Source of the DNA: Lingula anatina
Lineage: Eukaryota; Brachiopoda; Lingulata; Lingulida; Lingulidae
Length of the DNA: 64,000 bases
Direction of reading: 5' to 3'
NCBI RefSeq assembly: GCF_001039355.2
Contig: NW_019775508.1
Location: 240,595-304,594, forward strand
Both the position numbers and the translations under genes were made by a program. The notes under the pieces were generated by a model that did not search any database, was not told the DNA's origin, and worked only from the letters and a program-made list of their open reading frames with translations. The first letter of the stretch is position 1; every line of letters begins with the position of its first letter. Below, piece by piece: positions 54,801 through 64,000 of the stretch.

Positions 54801-55358
54801 AGAGCATCATTATTTAAATTAGAAAAAAATGAAAATAATGATTTCAAAACTGTTTTAATACTAAAATACTAAGTGATAACATTTTAAAGGGATGTGTTGC
54901 TGAAAAATAAAATCAAAGCATTCCAATAGCTTATAAAACGAAGTTTTGTTAGACATAAGAATATTTTTGCAACAATTTCCATTCAGAAGTACGGAGTGTA
55001 AATTACCAAAATAACGATACTTTGTTGCAGAATCCTTTTTGTGAATGAAACATGGTTCTTGTTTACGCCTCTGGCGGTTAACTCTACCTATTAAAATTAG
55101 ACTCTCTGGGGTTTCTCAAAAGTATAATTTCCTTTTATGTACTGTGCTCAAACGCTGAATTCCAAGTAAACAACAAACAGGTGTGATAATTTCAGATTAC
55201 CTGCCGTACTGCTAAACTTCGGACAACGTTTACGCAAGTAAGCCTCAGTCATTCTGTTCAACATGTCAAAAATGAACCAAATTACAAGTCACAAATCTAA
55301 AGAAATGAAAGTGAGGAAAAGAGTGAGCTTTACGTCTTACCGATAACGAATGTGCCAT
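48690..55358 (-). CDS. CPEB1: Cytoplasmic polyadenylation element-binding protein 1 (whole gene)
   Basis: There are twelve coding exons, all GT-AG and in phase: 55341-55358, 53663-53825, 53374-53478, 52894-53110, 52410-52557, 52004-52283, 51558-51671, 50864-50968, 50212-50339, 49451-49649, 49205-49299, 48690-48896 (592 residues). CPEB1 binds U-rich CPE sites in mRNA 3' UTRs and switches translation by controlling poly(A) tail length, notably in oocytes and neurons. The order is a disordered N-terminus, RRM1, RRM2 and a ZZ-type zinc domain. The start MAHSLS resembles vertebrate MAFSL, and [14 protein letters not shown] matches the vertebrate IFRRINAILDNSLD block. It is the CPEB1/Orb type, not CPEB2-4, judged by the N-terminus, linker and ZZ sequence. 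The length is close to the vertebrate protein (about 560). Confidence 0.95.
49205..49649 (-). CDS. CPEB1: CPEB1 exons: RRM2
   Basis: Two exons, 49451-49649 and 49205-49299, with an intron between them in phase 1. RNP2 is TVFVGALHG and RNP1 is GSGRVTFSV. The stretch [15 protein letters not shown] links from RRM1. The second exon ends at KTPKFTKK. Confidence 0.95.
49650..50211. other. CPEB1 intron
   Basis: 562 bases, donor GTAGGG, acceptor ACGTATAG. Nothing else noted. Confidence 0.6.
50212..51671 (-). CDS. CPEB1: CPEB1 exons: RRM1
   Basis: Exons 51558-51671, 50864-50968 and 50212-50339. RNP2 is [11 protein letters not shown] and RNP1 is [10 protein letters not shown]. The leading segment [12 protein letters not shown] is the conserved entry to RRM1. 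The middle exon has two possible donors (50862-50863 and 50904-50905), both leaving phase 1. Confidence 0.92.
50862..50905 (-). promoter_or_regulatory. CPEB1: Alternative 5' splice sites within RRM1 of CPEB1
   Basis: The strong donor GATG-GTAAGC (50904-50905) and the weaker donor AAAG-GTGCTT (50862-50863) both preserve the frame into the next exon. The longer form includes [14 protein letters not shown], 14 residues, between WPGKD and GYVYI, which matches the vertebrate layout (PGKDGKHPR...KGYVYL). Confidence 0.6.
51672..52003. other. CPEB1 intron
   Basis: 332 bases, donor GTAAGA, acceptor TTTCTAG. Nothing else noted. Confidence 0.6.
52004..53825 (-). CDS. CPEB1: CPEB1 exons: disordered regulatory N-terminal region
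   Basis: Exons 53663-53825, 53374-53478, 52894-53110, 52410-52557 and 52004-52283. Landmarks are [20 protein letters not shown], a Tyr/Ser/Gly-rich part, [18 protein letters not shown], a Pro-rich stretch [10 protein letters not shown] and [23 protein letters not shown] is shared with vertebrate CPEB1, where the segment is a phosphorylation-dependent degradation signal. Confidence 0.9.
53826..55340. other. CPEB1 first intron
   Basis: A phase-0 intron of 1515 bases after the six-codon first coding exon. I see no exon or conserved element in it. Confidence 0.6.
55341..55358 (-). CDS. CPEB1: CPEB1 first coding exon
   Basis: Encodes only MAHSLS before a donor (TCG then GTAAGA). The short length fits the N-terminal block of vertebrate CPEB1 (MAFSL), and the phase is right for the next exon (HQQEYNPNP). 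A start in another upstream exon cannot be excluded. Confidence 0.75.
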
Positions 55359-57914
55359 GCTTTCGTTATTCACTCTAGGGCGGCTAAAATTTGACCACCA
55401 CTACCTGAGCCCTGCTACTTTCTTTCTTTGCAAGTCCTGTTGCGATCTGTCCTCTTATGGCTTTCGTGATCGAGGTGCAACTGATGCATAAAGAGTGAAT
55501 CCCAGTTTATATACATTTCACCCAAACAAATGCAAATGAGTTCAAGATTTTCACTCACCCTTTCGAACCTTTACGGGCACTTGAAAACTGTTATCGAAGT
55601 TACCGATCACGTGACGGCCTTACCACGTTGTCTGCGTTGTGATTTCCTTGTCACCCGGGAAAATGATGTCATTTTACAGCAAGACGGACCCAGAGGGATG
55701 GTCTTTATCCTCTTTTTCTCAAGATGACACTTTCCCCAAAGAGAGAAAAATACACTTTGCCACTAACAGCTACTGCAGTTTTCTTTTGGGGTGTCAGGTT
55801 GGGGTGGTGGGACATTTGCCATGCACGTTGCCCAAGTACGGTTGGTGCATGTGTAGGGGGGGGGGGGGGGGTTCTAGTGATATCTGTCAAATGGTCAAAT
55901 GCAATGAAACTTTGTTCAAATTTACTATACAGAAGGAACACCAAATATTATTGAAGAACATAACAAGAATTTGAGAGATAAAGTGACTTTTTAGTTTACC
56001 TACCGGTAGTTTTTCAGTATGTATCCTACGCCGCATATTTGGCGAGCTAAACATTAAAGATGCATTTGTACTTTGAAGTTATATTTTGCCACAAAACCCA
56101 ACCAAATGCCACCATACAATTTGCTCCTGTCAGAGCACAGTAGGATTATTGATCACATACATGTAAATGCAGATTACTTTTATCTAAAAATCAAAATGGC
56201 CACCAAAACATGACAGAGAGTAAAAAAAAAAAGAGCTGCTAAATCAGTATAGTTTCGTGTAAATAGGCTAAAAAATACCTTTGGCTTTTCTCTTCATTGT
56301 TGATCCTATGATCCTAAACTATTCTTATCATCTTCTTTTACATCCAACTAATTCTTTTTTGAGTGTGTACCAGTAAGTCCCCTTAGTATAGTAAAGCTGG
56401 CACTCCCATGGGCCCCATAGTAGAACCATGCAATGTTACTTCACATCATAAAAAAGAAATTCTATATTTTGGATTAGAAAACTCAAATAAGCTTAAGCTT
56501 GGGTTTTCTTGCCAGTTGATACTTCCAGGACAATTAGCAATTTCCATAAACCTAGATAAACTGATTGTTACAAAAAAAAAAAAAAAAGAAGGATAAACAT
56601 TAATAGATTCAAATCACACTATATTCTTCATTTCTTTTTGGATTTCGTAATTGAATGTTTATTAATACAGATGCATATTGCAATTTTTTCTTATATCTCA
56701 GCAAGCCATATTCATAAAACAAAAAGACCACCAAAGCTATGAAAAAAACAGGGAAAAAGCTGTTAAATTACATTTTTCTAGTGACAAAGACCTTTAATAT
56801 ATGAAATATTCGTATGTCTAAGTAAGGAATATAACTGAGGTCTAGGCAGGAAACAAAATTAAACAATTTGTTTATCTAATTATTCAAAAAAGAAATATGT
56901 CTGCAAATGCTGTTCTATGAAGTATGATTAAACCAATCAGTTTCATATCTATATCAGTATGTGACAAAAAACCTTTAATCTTGGGTCAAAAGATTATATT
57001 AAGACAATTAAGCACTTCATTATATTTTTGAAAAATGTGAATGAAACCACCTTTTTTACCCAATTTAATCCCAACATCTAACTTCTTATTGCAGTGATAA
57101 ATTTTAGGTGAGACTAGGCTAGAAACATGTAAATCAAACTTTATTTTAGAAGCAAGTAGCTTTATATATAGTTTACAGGAAAGAACATTGCAAGGTTTGA
57201 CTATTGGGCTTATGTGAGTTTCAACTAGACAATTATTTGCTTTGCATTTATTTAATGACTGGTAGAAGAGGTTTATACACGATAATAGAGAATCCACATT
57301 CACTTCATATGCAACTTTATATTCTTGATATATATATATATTTTTTTTTTCTTTTTTTTTTTTTTGCTTTAATTCCTTCACTCTGACAATGATTACTTGG
57401 ATTGGCAGTAGTTGAAGTTCAGTGTTTCAAAAAAAAAAAAAAAAAAAAATTATTAATCAAAAAAATAATAATGACTTGATCCTTCCTGGATCTTTTGTCA
57501 ATGAGGCAGAGTTTTGTGCAAAGGTTCATTACCAGGTGATGGTATCACAGTGGTAGTCCATATGGAAACGAGATGAAAAATGGTAACTTATGAAGATTTC
57601 ACTTTTTAGGCCAACTCATTGACTAAGCATGCAATTTAAAAAAATTAAATTCTTTTCCAGACAAACTAATATTAATTTTAATGAAACAATGGCAAGAATG
57701 ACTCTCTTTTGGTCCTACTCACAGGGTTGTAGGTAGATCCTAAAATAAAAGGCGTCTGGCAAGCACTTTTGCCACACAGAAAATATGCATTCTTTTTAAA
57801 TTAATACAGACCTGCAAGTGCCAATATATATAATAAATATGCATGTATCGTACTGTGAGCTTTTGATTTAAATTGTGCCATATACAAGGATGCTGACTGC
57901 AAGAACACACCAAA
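55359..57914. other. CPEB1 5' flank, intergenic
   Basis: Includes the probable CPEB1 promoter, without a TATA box I can place. A G-run lies at 55856-55870. Diverged inverted copies of one repeat (plus at about 56400-56520, inverse at about 57110-57215) share the words CCCATAGT and GCAATGTT. Nothing coding is seen. Confidence 0.5.
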
Positions 57915-58081
57915 CAGGGGCGGATCCAGAGATATTTTGTGAGAGGCTTCCCAATCATCTTATTGATCCACTGTCCACTTTTGACCGTCTTCCGACAGAA
58001 AAAATTAGATACCCATCAATGTAAACTTGAAAATCTGACCGTCTTCCGGAAGACCCAGAAGACGGCCTAAATCCGCCCCTG
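57915..58081. mobile_element. 167-bp hAT-like MITE
   Basis: Starts CAGGGGCGGATCCAG and ends with the inverse CTAAATCCGCCCCTG; 11 bases pair exactly. CAGGGGCGGAT is a familiar hAT-type end. Inside, GACCGTCTTCCG occurs twice. I see no convincing 8-bp target duplication, so the flanks have decayed or the limits are slightly off. Confidence 0.7.
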
Positions 58082-59390
58082 CCAATGCTCTGAAGCTCTA
58101 CATGAACTGATTTTTTGAATATCTACATACTACTTGTTATAAAATGAAAGGGGAATTTGGTAAAACTTTTCTAAAAAAAGTTTTTTTCTGGAAGCCATGA
58201 GAAAGAGATTTTTTTCACTATGTTCTCTTTTCATTTTAGTTCATTTATTTATTTAAGGAATATTATTTGATAATGTGTATGGTTTCTTTAAAATCTTAGT
58301 CCTGAATTTATGCTTGTCTGTTAGCTTGGATTCTTGAAAACAATATCTGAATTTCAACTAGTTTTTAGCAGCTTTGACCTAATCATCTCTGGCTCCCTTC
58401 AAGCCTTATAGTAAAATACTTTTTTTTTTTTTGGGGGGGGGGGGTCACCATGACCTTGTATCCAGAAATGTATTTGCAAACCACTTACTTTCCAGTCTTA
58501 AATAAACTGAAGAAGAGTAGAATAAAAAAGACAAATAGTGATAGACTAGCTAAATGATTTTATTTTCATATGTTTTTTCAATATTATCTGTTGCCGAGCT
58601 ACAAGCCTCAAAAAGGATAATTCTATTTGCTTTCCTTCCTACTATAGCTACTATAACTAGCCACTAGAGAGAGAAAGGTATGTCGGGTAACTGTTTCCAT
58701 GGCAACTAAACTGTGCAGGTGCACATCTTGGACAGCAGCAGCAGAAATACCATTTAAACAATACCAAGAAATAGAAGTGTTGTAATGAATTTGATAAGCT
58801 TTTAGAACAGAAGATAAAAAAAAAGGAAAATTTTTTAAAAGTTGACAAATTTGTCCCTGTCAGGCGTGATCATTCTTTCCTTCACTCTATTCATTTCTGC
58901 CACTTAACACATCTTTTATGTTCTTTTTGAAACTTTTTTTGCTGGGCACCAAAAAGAAAAAAAACAATTTTGGAATTTTCCTCTCAAAAAGATCAGAGCA
59001 TATATCTTAACTGCAATAATTATATAACATCACAAAAATGCAATATTGAACAACACTTTCCAAGGTGTGCGTTTCAGTTGAATATGAGTACTATTTTACA
59101 TGTACATTATAGTGGATACAGACTTTACAGAACAACTATAGTAATTTTATACCAACCACCTTTGTAAAGATAAAACAATGTGTTAACTGCCCATTGACCA
59201 CTTTCCACATAATATCTAACAGAAAGGGTTTGTAAAAATATGATATATAAAAATAGATCTTTCATATCAAAAAAACTTTCTGTACAAAATGCCCAGTTTG
59301 TAGGATTGTTCATAAAATGTAGCCCACAATGATTTATTTTTGTACTGGCACATACTGTTACACCAACTGGCACACTGTACACTGAGAAAA
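58082..59390. other. Intergenic
   Basis: Contains a T-run joined to a G-run at 58422-58443. No supported gene. Confidence 0.5.
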
Positions 59391-59502
59391 CTACTAGACA
59401 CTCAGAACCAATCAGGAAACAGTTAATTTGGCAATATGCAAATCAGCTACTAGACACTCAGAACCAATCAGGAAACAGTTACCCTGGCAATATGCAAATC
59501 AG
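59391..59502. repeat. 56-bp direct duplication carrying CCAAT and octamer motifs
   Basis: CTACTAGACACTCAGAACCA begins at 59391 and 59447. Each unit contains CCAAT (59408, 59464) and the exact octamer ATGCAAAT (59436-59443, 59492-59499). Confidence 0.9.
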
Positions 59503-59560
59503 CTGAGCAAGAGCTGGCTGGTGCTACATATAAATTAAGCTAGCAAAAGAGAGCACTACA
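59408..59560 (+). promoter_or_regulatory. Promoter-like block: two CCAAT, two octamers, TATA
   Basis: The order and spacing on the plus strand are CCAATCAG, ATGCAAAT, CCAATCAG, ATGCAAAT, then TATAAATT at 59529, 30 bases after the second octamer. This combination is typical of histone H2B/H2A-type and some snRNA promoters. The expected start is near 59555-59560, but no histone or snRNA sequence follows, only a short AGGGC-CTTCT-GCCCT hairpin. It may be an orphan, an unknown short RNA, or chance. Confidence 0.4.
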
Positions 59561-62156
59561 AGCAAGGGCCTTCTGCCCTGATTTAACTTTTATCTAAAGC
59601 AATGATAATATAAGGATTAAATATCATATAATACTTTATTTTTAACAAATTTGGAATTTTCAATTTTACTTGTCCCATTATATAACAAGTGCTTTAAACC
59701 CACAAAAAGATGTGATAATAACAAATCTCCATTTCACAACCAATCCATAACATTTTGTTAAAATATTCTTTAAAATGTTTATACTTCATATGGCTGGCAA
59801 ATATTTTGGCCAAACCAGTATTGCACAACTCTTGAATATGTCATAACTGTAGTGACGTCAACAAACTGAGATTCTCCCTCCAACTATGTGTGTAAAAAGT
59901 AGAAATTTTAAATTCCTAAATTGAATATCAATATAATAATGAAGCACTCCCAACTACAACATTATATAACAGTTCTTGAATAACCTTGTCACATAAATGA
60001 CTCACTAACCATGCACTGACTGAAACCATTTAATAATAGCAGTGACTGCCAGGCAGTCTTCACAACATGAAAAGGCTTCAGTCCAAAATAAACTTGAAAA
60101 TTCCAAATCATCAATTTTCTCATCATTTCTATGTATATGGTACAATATATGTTTATATACTTTAGACTTCTCTAATGTTTTTTTATCTAATTCTACTAAG
60201 TTGTTTGAATAAATATGTATGTATATATGATATCTATAGTAATTATATATAATATTTAAATAAAAGTAAGAGAACCCAAGAGTCTTCCATGATAAAGAAA
60301 TAGCTTTGCTACATAAGTAACAGTCAATAGATTAGTCAAGAGAGGGACCCCATGGTCAGGGAGACAGAAGAGTAAGACTCAAATATGGTAAAACTAGCCT
60401 GCCTTTGACTGTCCATGTCAATGGGTATTATAACTGTGCAAAAAAGCAAAAATTCTTCTCCTTCCACAGGTTATTAAATGCAAACATTGTGATATTATGG
60501 CTTCATAGTCATAGAGTCCAGTTGGTTTTAATGATAGGGTCTTTAGGGAAACATGTTTAGCTGATACAGCAGGGCCATAGCAATAGTCCTAAGGTTCAAT
60601 AGTCCAAAAGTTTATTGGTCTGAATGTTCACTAGAGAACCTTTGGACCATTGAACCCTTGATTTAAAAACCTATGAAAATGTTACCATTTGCTGGACCAA
60701 TGAACCTTCAGACTATTGAGATGCCCGCGATACAGCAATGTACCACATCTAGGTGACATTACAACTTATAAATGCAGTCATAAAAATCAAGTTATTTAAA
60801 AATGGAAAATGATGTAGTCTAATGGACAACACAAAGTAGTACAGTTTTCCCATATTTAGGCTGATTATCTTTGGGTGTTTAATAGGCACTAATATAAAAA
60901 CAATTGCACATAGCCCAGTAATGTGAGCACTAGTCTGCCATAGTCTTACCCTTGTCTTGTGTAGAACAGCATTGCTTATCCTCTCTTCTAATATCAATGC
61001 AATGTTGTTGTTCATAAATAAGTTAAATAGAACAATAATAAATTATAACAATATGACAATAGAGGTGCACTACAGGTGCTGTTCATTCACTGTAAGTACG
61101 TCTTTAGGGACTTTCTCAATCCATATCAAATGCTTATTGGCCATAACAGAGACATCAATTTGCTGCTCATATCATCTAAATAAAAAGTAAAAGTAAATAC
61201 TGAATAGTGACGGAATGTGATAAACACTTTGCAATACAACATATAAAGAAAAAATGAAACCTTTGTATTTGATTTCAACAAAAACTTCATGTGTATTTGA
61301 TTCCAACAAAAATGCTCTGGCAATTCAACCTCGTATCTGACGACTGAGGTGACTGAGAAAATGACATTGACTTTGACCTTGCTGCTTCAAATATCATCTT
61401 TGACATTTCCACTTTGTTACAGGGACTATATGGAACTGACAGCAGCTAACACTGAACAACGGGAATGTTTATATGATCAAGAGATTCAGATTTGTGTCCA
61501 AGACACTAAGAGATATTTTAAGGAATGGAAAAACTTTGAAAATCATGTCTCTTTTCAGCTAGAAGTTGAATTGCCTGAGTTATATATAAGTATAAGTGCA
61601 AATAAATAATGTAAAATAAATGGACAGCAAAGGCTGTAACTTGAATAAAATGTTTCGTATTCAATATGTATATTCATATAATTATATATATAACCTTAGC
61701 ACAAATGATTTAAAAATAATCATAACAACCAATCAATCAAAGAATAAATTATTCAATTTGTAAAATGATAAATAACTTTTAAAGTCTTTAAAACTCGAAA
61801 AAGTCTAAACATATTTTTCTCTACCACTCAGGTGATGTGATTATAATTACACCTGACTAGCTAACCTCATCATTTAGGAACTATTTACAATCCATCAATG
61901 GATAATGATGACTGTGTAACCAAATATCCTCCCCTAAGTAAAACGCATGTATTTCAAACTGTGTTATCATCAGATGCCTTTAATATCTCTATAACAATGG
62001 TCCAGCCTGGCTTTTTTCCATATTCCAGATAGCAGAGAACAACTTACAGTCAAATTCTTCAGGTTTAAAGTGCTATTTACACAGGCTGCTTCTCACAAAA
62101 CTCCAAGTGGTGAGACATTTTTGAATAAAGAGGAAAACTATATAAGAGTTTTTTGA
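59561..62156. other. Noncoding, includes a probable 3' UTR of the gene ending at 62157
   Basis: AT-rich. A nested imperfect hairpin lies at about 60593-60720 (GGTTCAATAGTCC paired with GGACCATTGAACC, and a second pair inside). A plus-strand frame at 61349-61609 is long for chance but has no recognisable protein. Confidence 0.4.
60593..60720. repeat. Imperfect inverted repeat
   Basis: GGTTCAATAGTCCAAAAG pairs with CCTTTGGACCATTGAACC (18 bases, two mismatches), and TTGGTCTGAATGTTC pairs more loosely with GAACCTTCAGACTAT. It resembles the footprint of a foldback element. Confidence 0.5.
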
Positions 62157-62306
62157 TTACTTTTTTGAGAAAATATCTGATTCAAAGGGTTGTCCTTCTG
62201 TACAGAGGTCCTTTAGTTTTTGAATGTTCTGTGAATTTCTAGTCCTTTCGTCACTGTCTGTTTGAACAACCAAGTCTTGGAAGTGGTAGGCAACCATTTG
62301 TGTAAT
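62157..62306 (-). CDS. Last coding exon of an unidentified gene
   Basis: Acceptor TTTAATTTGCAG, then 49 codons and TAA: ITQMVAYHFQDLVVQTDSDE followed by RTRNSQNIQKLKDLCTEGQP and FESDIFSKK. The codons look coding: few rare runs, charged and helical. I do not recognise the family. Upstream exons are not visible between 62307 and 64000, so the gene probably continues beyond the window on the minus strand. Confidence 0.6.
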   Translation of the reverse strand: MTQMVAYHFQDLVVQTDSDERTRNSQNIQKLKDLCTEGQPFESDIFSKK

Positions 62307-64000
62307 CTGCAAATTAAAACAAAAGTGAATTTTTCAATAAAAAGACTTCATGGTTATAATACTGTGTGCATGGTAAATTAATATGAGACAAGTAAGAAGA
62401 AACACACCATTGCACACATACAAACAATGTTAAACAATAATGCAACCAAACATAGACACATCAAATTGTAAAGAAAGTGTAAAAGAAAATAGTGTCATCA
62501 ATTTTATATCCAACTAAAGCCTGCAATATGTATTGCAACATTTTGAAACCCTTCTTTTAAATTTTGAATACTGCACACAATTCACTTTCAAACAAAGCAG
62601 TCCACTGATCTTTTTCTACTTTTAGTTATTCCAAATATTCATAACTATCTTCAAGTCCACTAAAGCCAACATTAAGCCAGGAGCAAGAACATTTTATCTG
62701 ATACACAATCACCCAACAAAAGTTTGTGAATGAAACAAATAATCTTGAACAAAAAAAAAAAAAAAAAACCTTTTGAGACAATTTAATAATCTTTCAATAA
62801 AAGTTTCAAACCCCCAAATAAAATTTTGTTTAAGTTGGTGAAATTAGGACAATGCCAGTTATACTCAAAAGCTGACCAAGATGTAAGAATTCTGACAAAC
62901 TAATCTTTCAGATTAAATCCTTGATATATGAATCAATGTATATATAATGATGTATAGCTGAAAATATTTGACACATGGTTAACACACAGAATTTATATAC
63001 TATGACAATGGTGAGCTGATTATACTGCAATGATACTGGGAATATAACACTGCTCCGAAACTGTTCACGTACTAAACATAAGACAACAGCTTAATGTGGT
63101 CACTACTCCATTTCCTAGGCAACGTTCAATAATTCTTCACCCACAGCAAATGAAAGCTATATATACTGTAGATTACTCACCACACCACACACACCAGACC
63201 TCTAGGTACAGTAGATATATATTAACAGATCATATTGGAATGAGCTGACTGTTGTATTCATTGGGAATAATGCCAATTTAACATTAATGTATCAGTAACC
63301 AAACATCACAGGAATGAAATTTGAAATATTTATGTTTATGATTGTGAATGATAAAGTTTAAACTCATGATAAGCAAGTACCCCCACCCCAACTACTTAAA
63401 TGCACACTATTTTAATATTATGGTATCTCATAAACAAGGTTTACAGTTTGTAGCATTATACTGGCAATATTTTAAAGATTTTGTGTAAAAATTCAATAAA
63501 TGGCCCCCCCAAGAACCAAAATCTGAATTGTGACAAAAAAGAAAAAGGCGACAAAAGAATAAATATGTCATGAATGGAATGAGCAAATGAAAACCCCAAT
63601 TTGAACACTGGTTGATAGAGTTTTATGACAAGGTATTAAAAAAACGAGTACATATTTTTTCTATAAAATCTTCAAGATTGTGCTGATTTAGAGAAGGGTA
63701 GACATGGGTATGGATATCCATTCATTCAAGATCTTTGAAAAAGTTTCCCAACTTAATTTTTTAAACCAAATCAATTAATCAATATTTCAGTACCACCTGC
63801 AACAGCATAAGTTGTGAAATATCATTCTTTTAAAATTCAAACCTATTCACCCATGTAAACCCTGAAAATGATACCACTACTACAATTAAAGTAAAGATAC
63901 AACAGCACTCTCTCCTAGTACGGCACATGTATACATTCATCAAAAAGGTATTGACTTCATGCACACTTCACGACAATTCTGCCTAAAACAGGTCTTGATT
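62307..64000. other. Noncoding to the window end, probably intron of the gene ending at 62157
   Basis: AT-rich. I see no exon, RNA gene or repeat that I can support. Confidence 0.5.

Noticed and set aside
57204-57386. Short frames around poly-T and TA runs near 57.3 kb
   Set aside because: Low-complexity translation with no coding character.
61349-61609. 86-codon plus-strand frame with an acceptor-like TTACAG
   Set aside because: No recognised family, no donor-acceptor partner and low complexity at the start. It could be an exon, but I cannot support it.
1-64000. tRNA, rRNA or other classical RNA genes
   Set aside because: No A/B-box tRNA pattern or rRNA core was seen on either strand; a covariance-model scan would be needed to be certain.

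Overview
This is a eukaryotic, animal-type window: AT-rich DNA, GT-AG introns, dispersed LINE, Tc1 and MITE repeats, and genes split into many small exons. A PEX11G peroxin, a CPEB1 orthologue and a SEA-domain transmembrane mucin, with no vertebrate-type layout, suggest a marine invertebrate. Frequent ACATGTAC-like words make me lean to a mollusc or another lophotrochozoan, but the taxon is not resolved.

Layout. (1) About 1-35 kb, minus strand: a mucin locus. A small CUB-Thr/Ser-transmembrane protein gene (5261 down to 2215) lies just downstream of a very large SEA mucin gene (signal-peptide exon at 34970, last coding exon at 6942). The mucin has three SEA modules, each made of the end of a long Pro/Thr/Ser exon plus two short exons. 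Then come a transmembrane exon and two cytoplasmic exons carrying YxN tyrosine motifs. One Thr/Ser exon of 4.34 kb encodes about 80 copies of a 14-residue repeat, nearly every copy with an N-glycosylation sequon. (2) About 35-42.7 kb: intergenic DNA with a dead Tc1 element (37662-39319, TA flanks, 27-bp inverted ends). (3) 42707-45430, plus strand: PEX11G in three exons, with a 52-bp minisatellite in intron 2. (4) 55358 down to 48690, minus strand: CPEB1 in twelve coding exons (about 592 residues: disordered N-terminus, two RRMs, ZZ zinc finger), convergent with PEX11G. (5) 55.4-64 kb: mostly noncoding, with a hAT-like MITE, a duplicated CCAAT/octamer/TATA promoter-like block, and the last coding exon of an unidentified minus-strand gene at 62157-62306.

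Assembly warning. Three blocks in the mucin locus occur twice at about 98-99% identity: 1-1821 with 5563-7395, 16290-19810 with 19813-23305, and 24071-27617 with 28922-32419. Each pair has one edge at a single N or an N gap. The copies share transposon insertions and differ mainly in microsatellite length, as two alleles would. I read them as unmerged haplotypes rather than tandem duplications, so the mucin is probably shorter in SEA modules than a literal reading gives, and its first Thr/Ser exon is interrupted by a misplaced block (23373-27618).

How the genes work together. The two minus-strand membrane proteins look like cell-surface glycoproteins of one locus. The mucin combines a signal peptide, long glycosylated stalks, SEA domains with G-S cleavage motifs, a membrane anchor and a tyrosine-rich tail, an arrangement comparable to vertebrate MUC1. 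PEX11G (peroxisome membrane remodelling) and CPEB1 (cytoplasmic polyadenylation and translational control) are housekeeping and developmental genes unrelated to the mucin.
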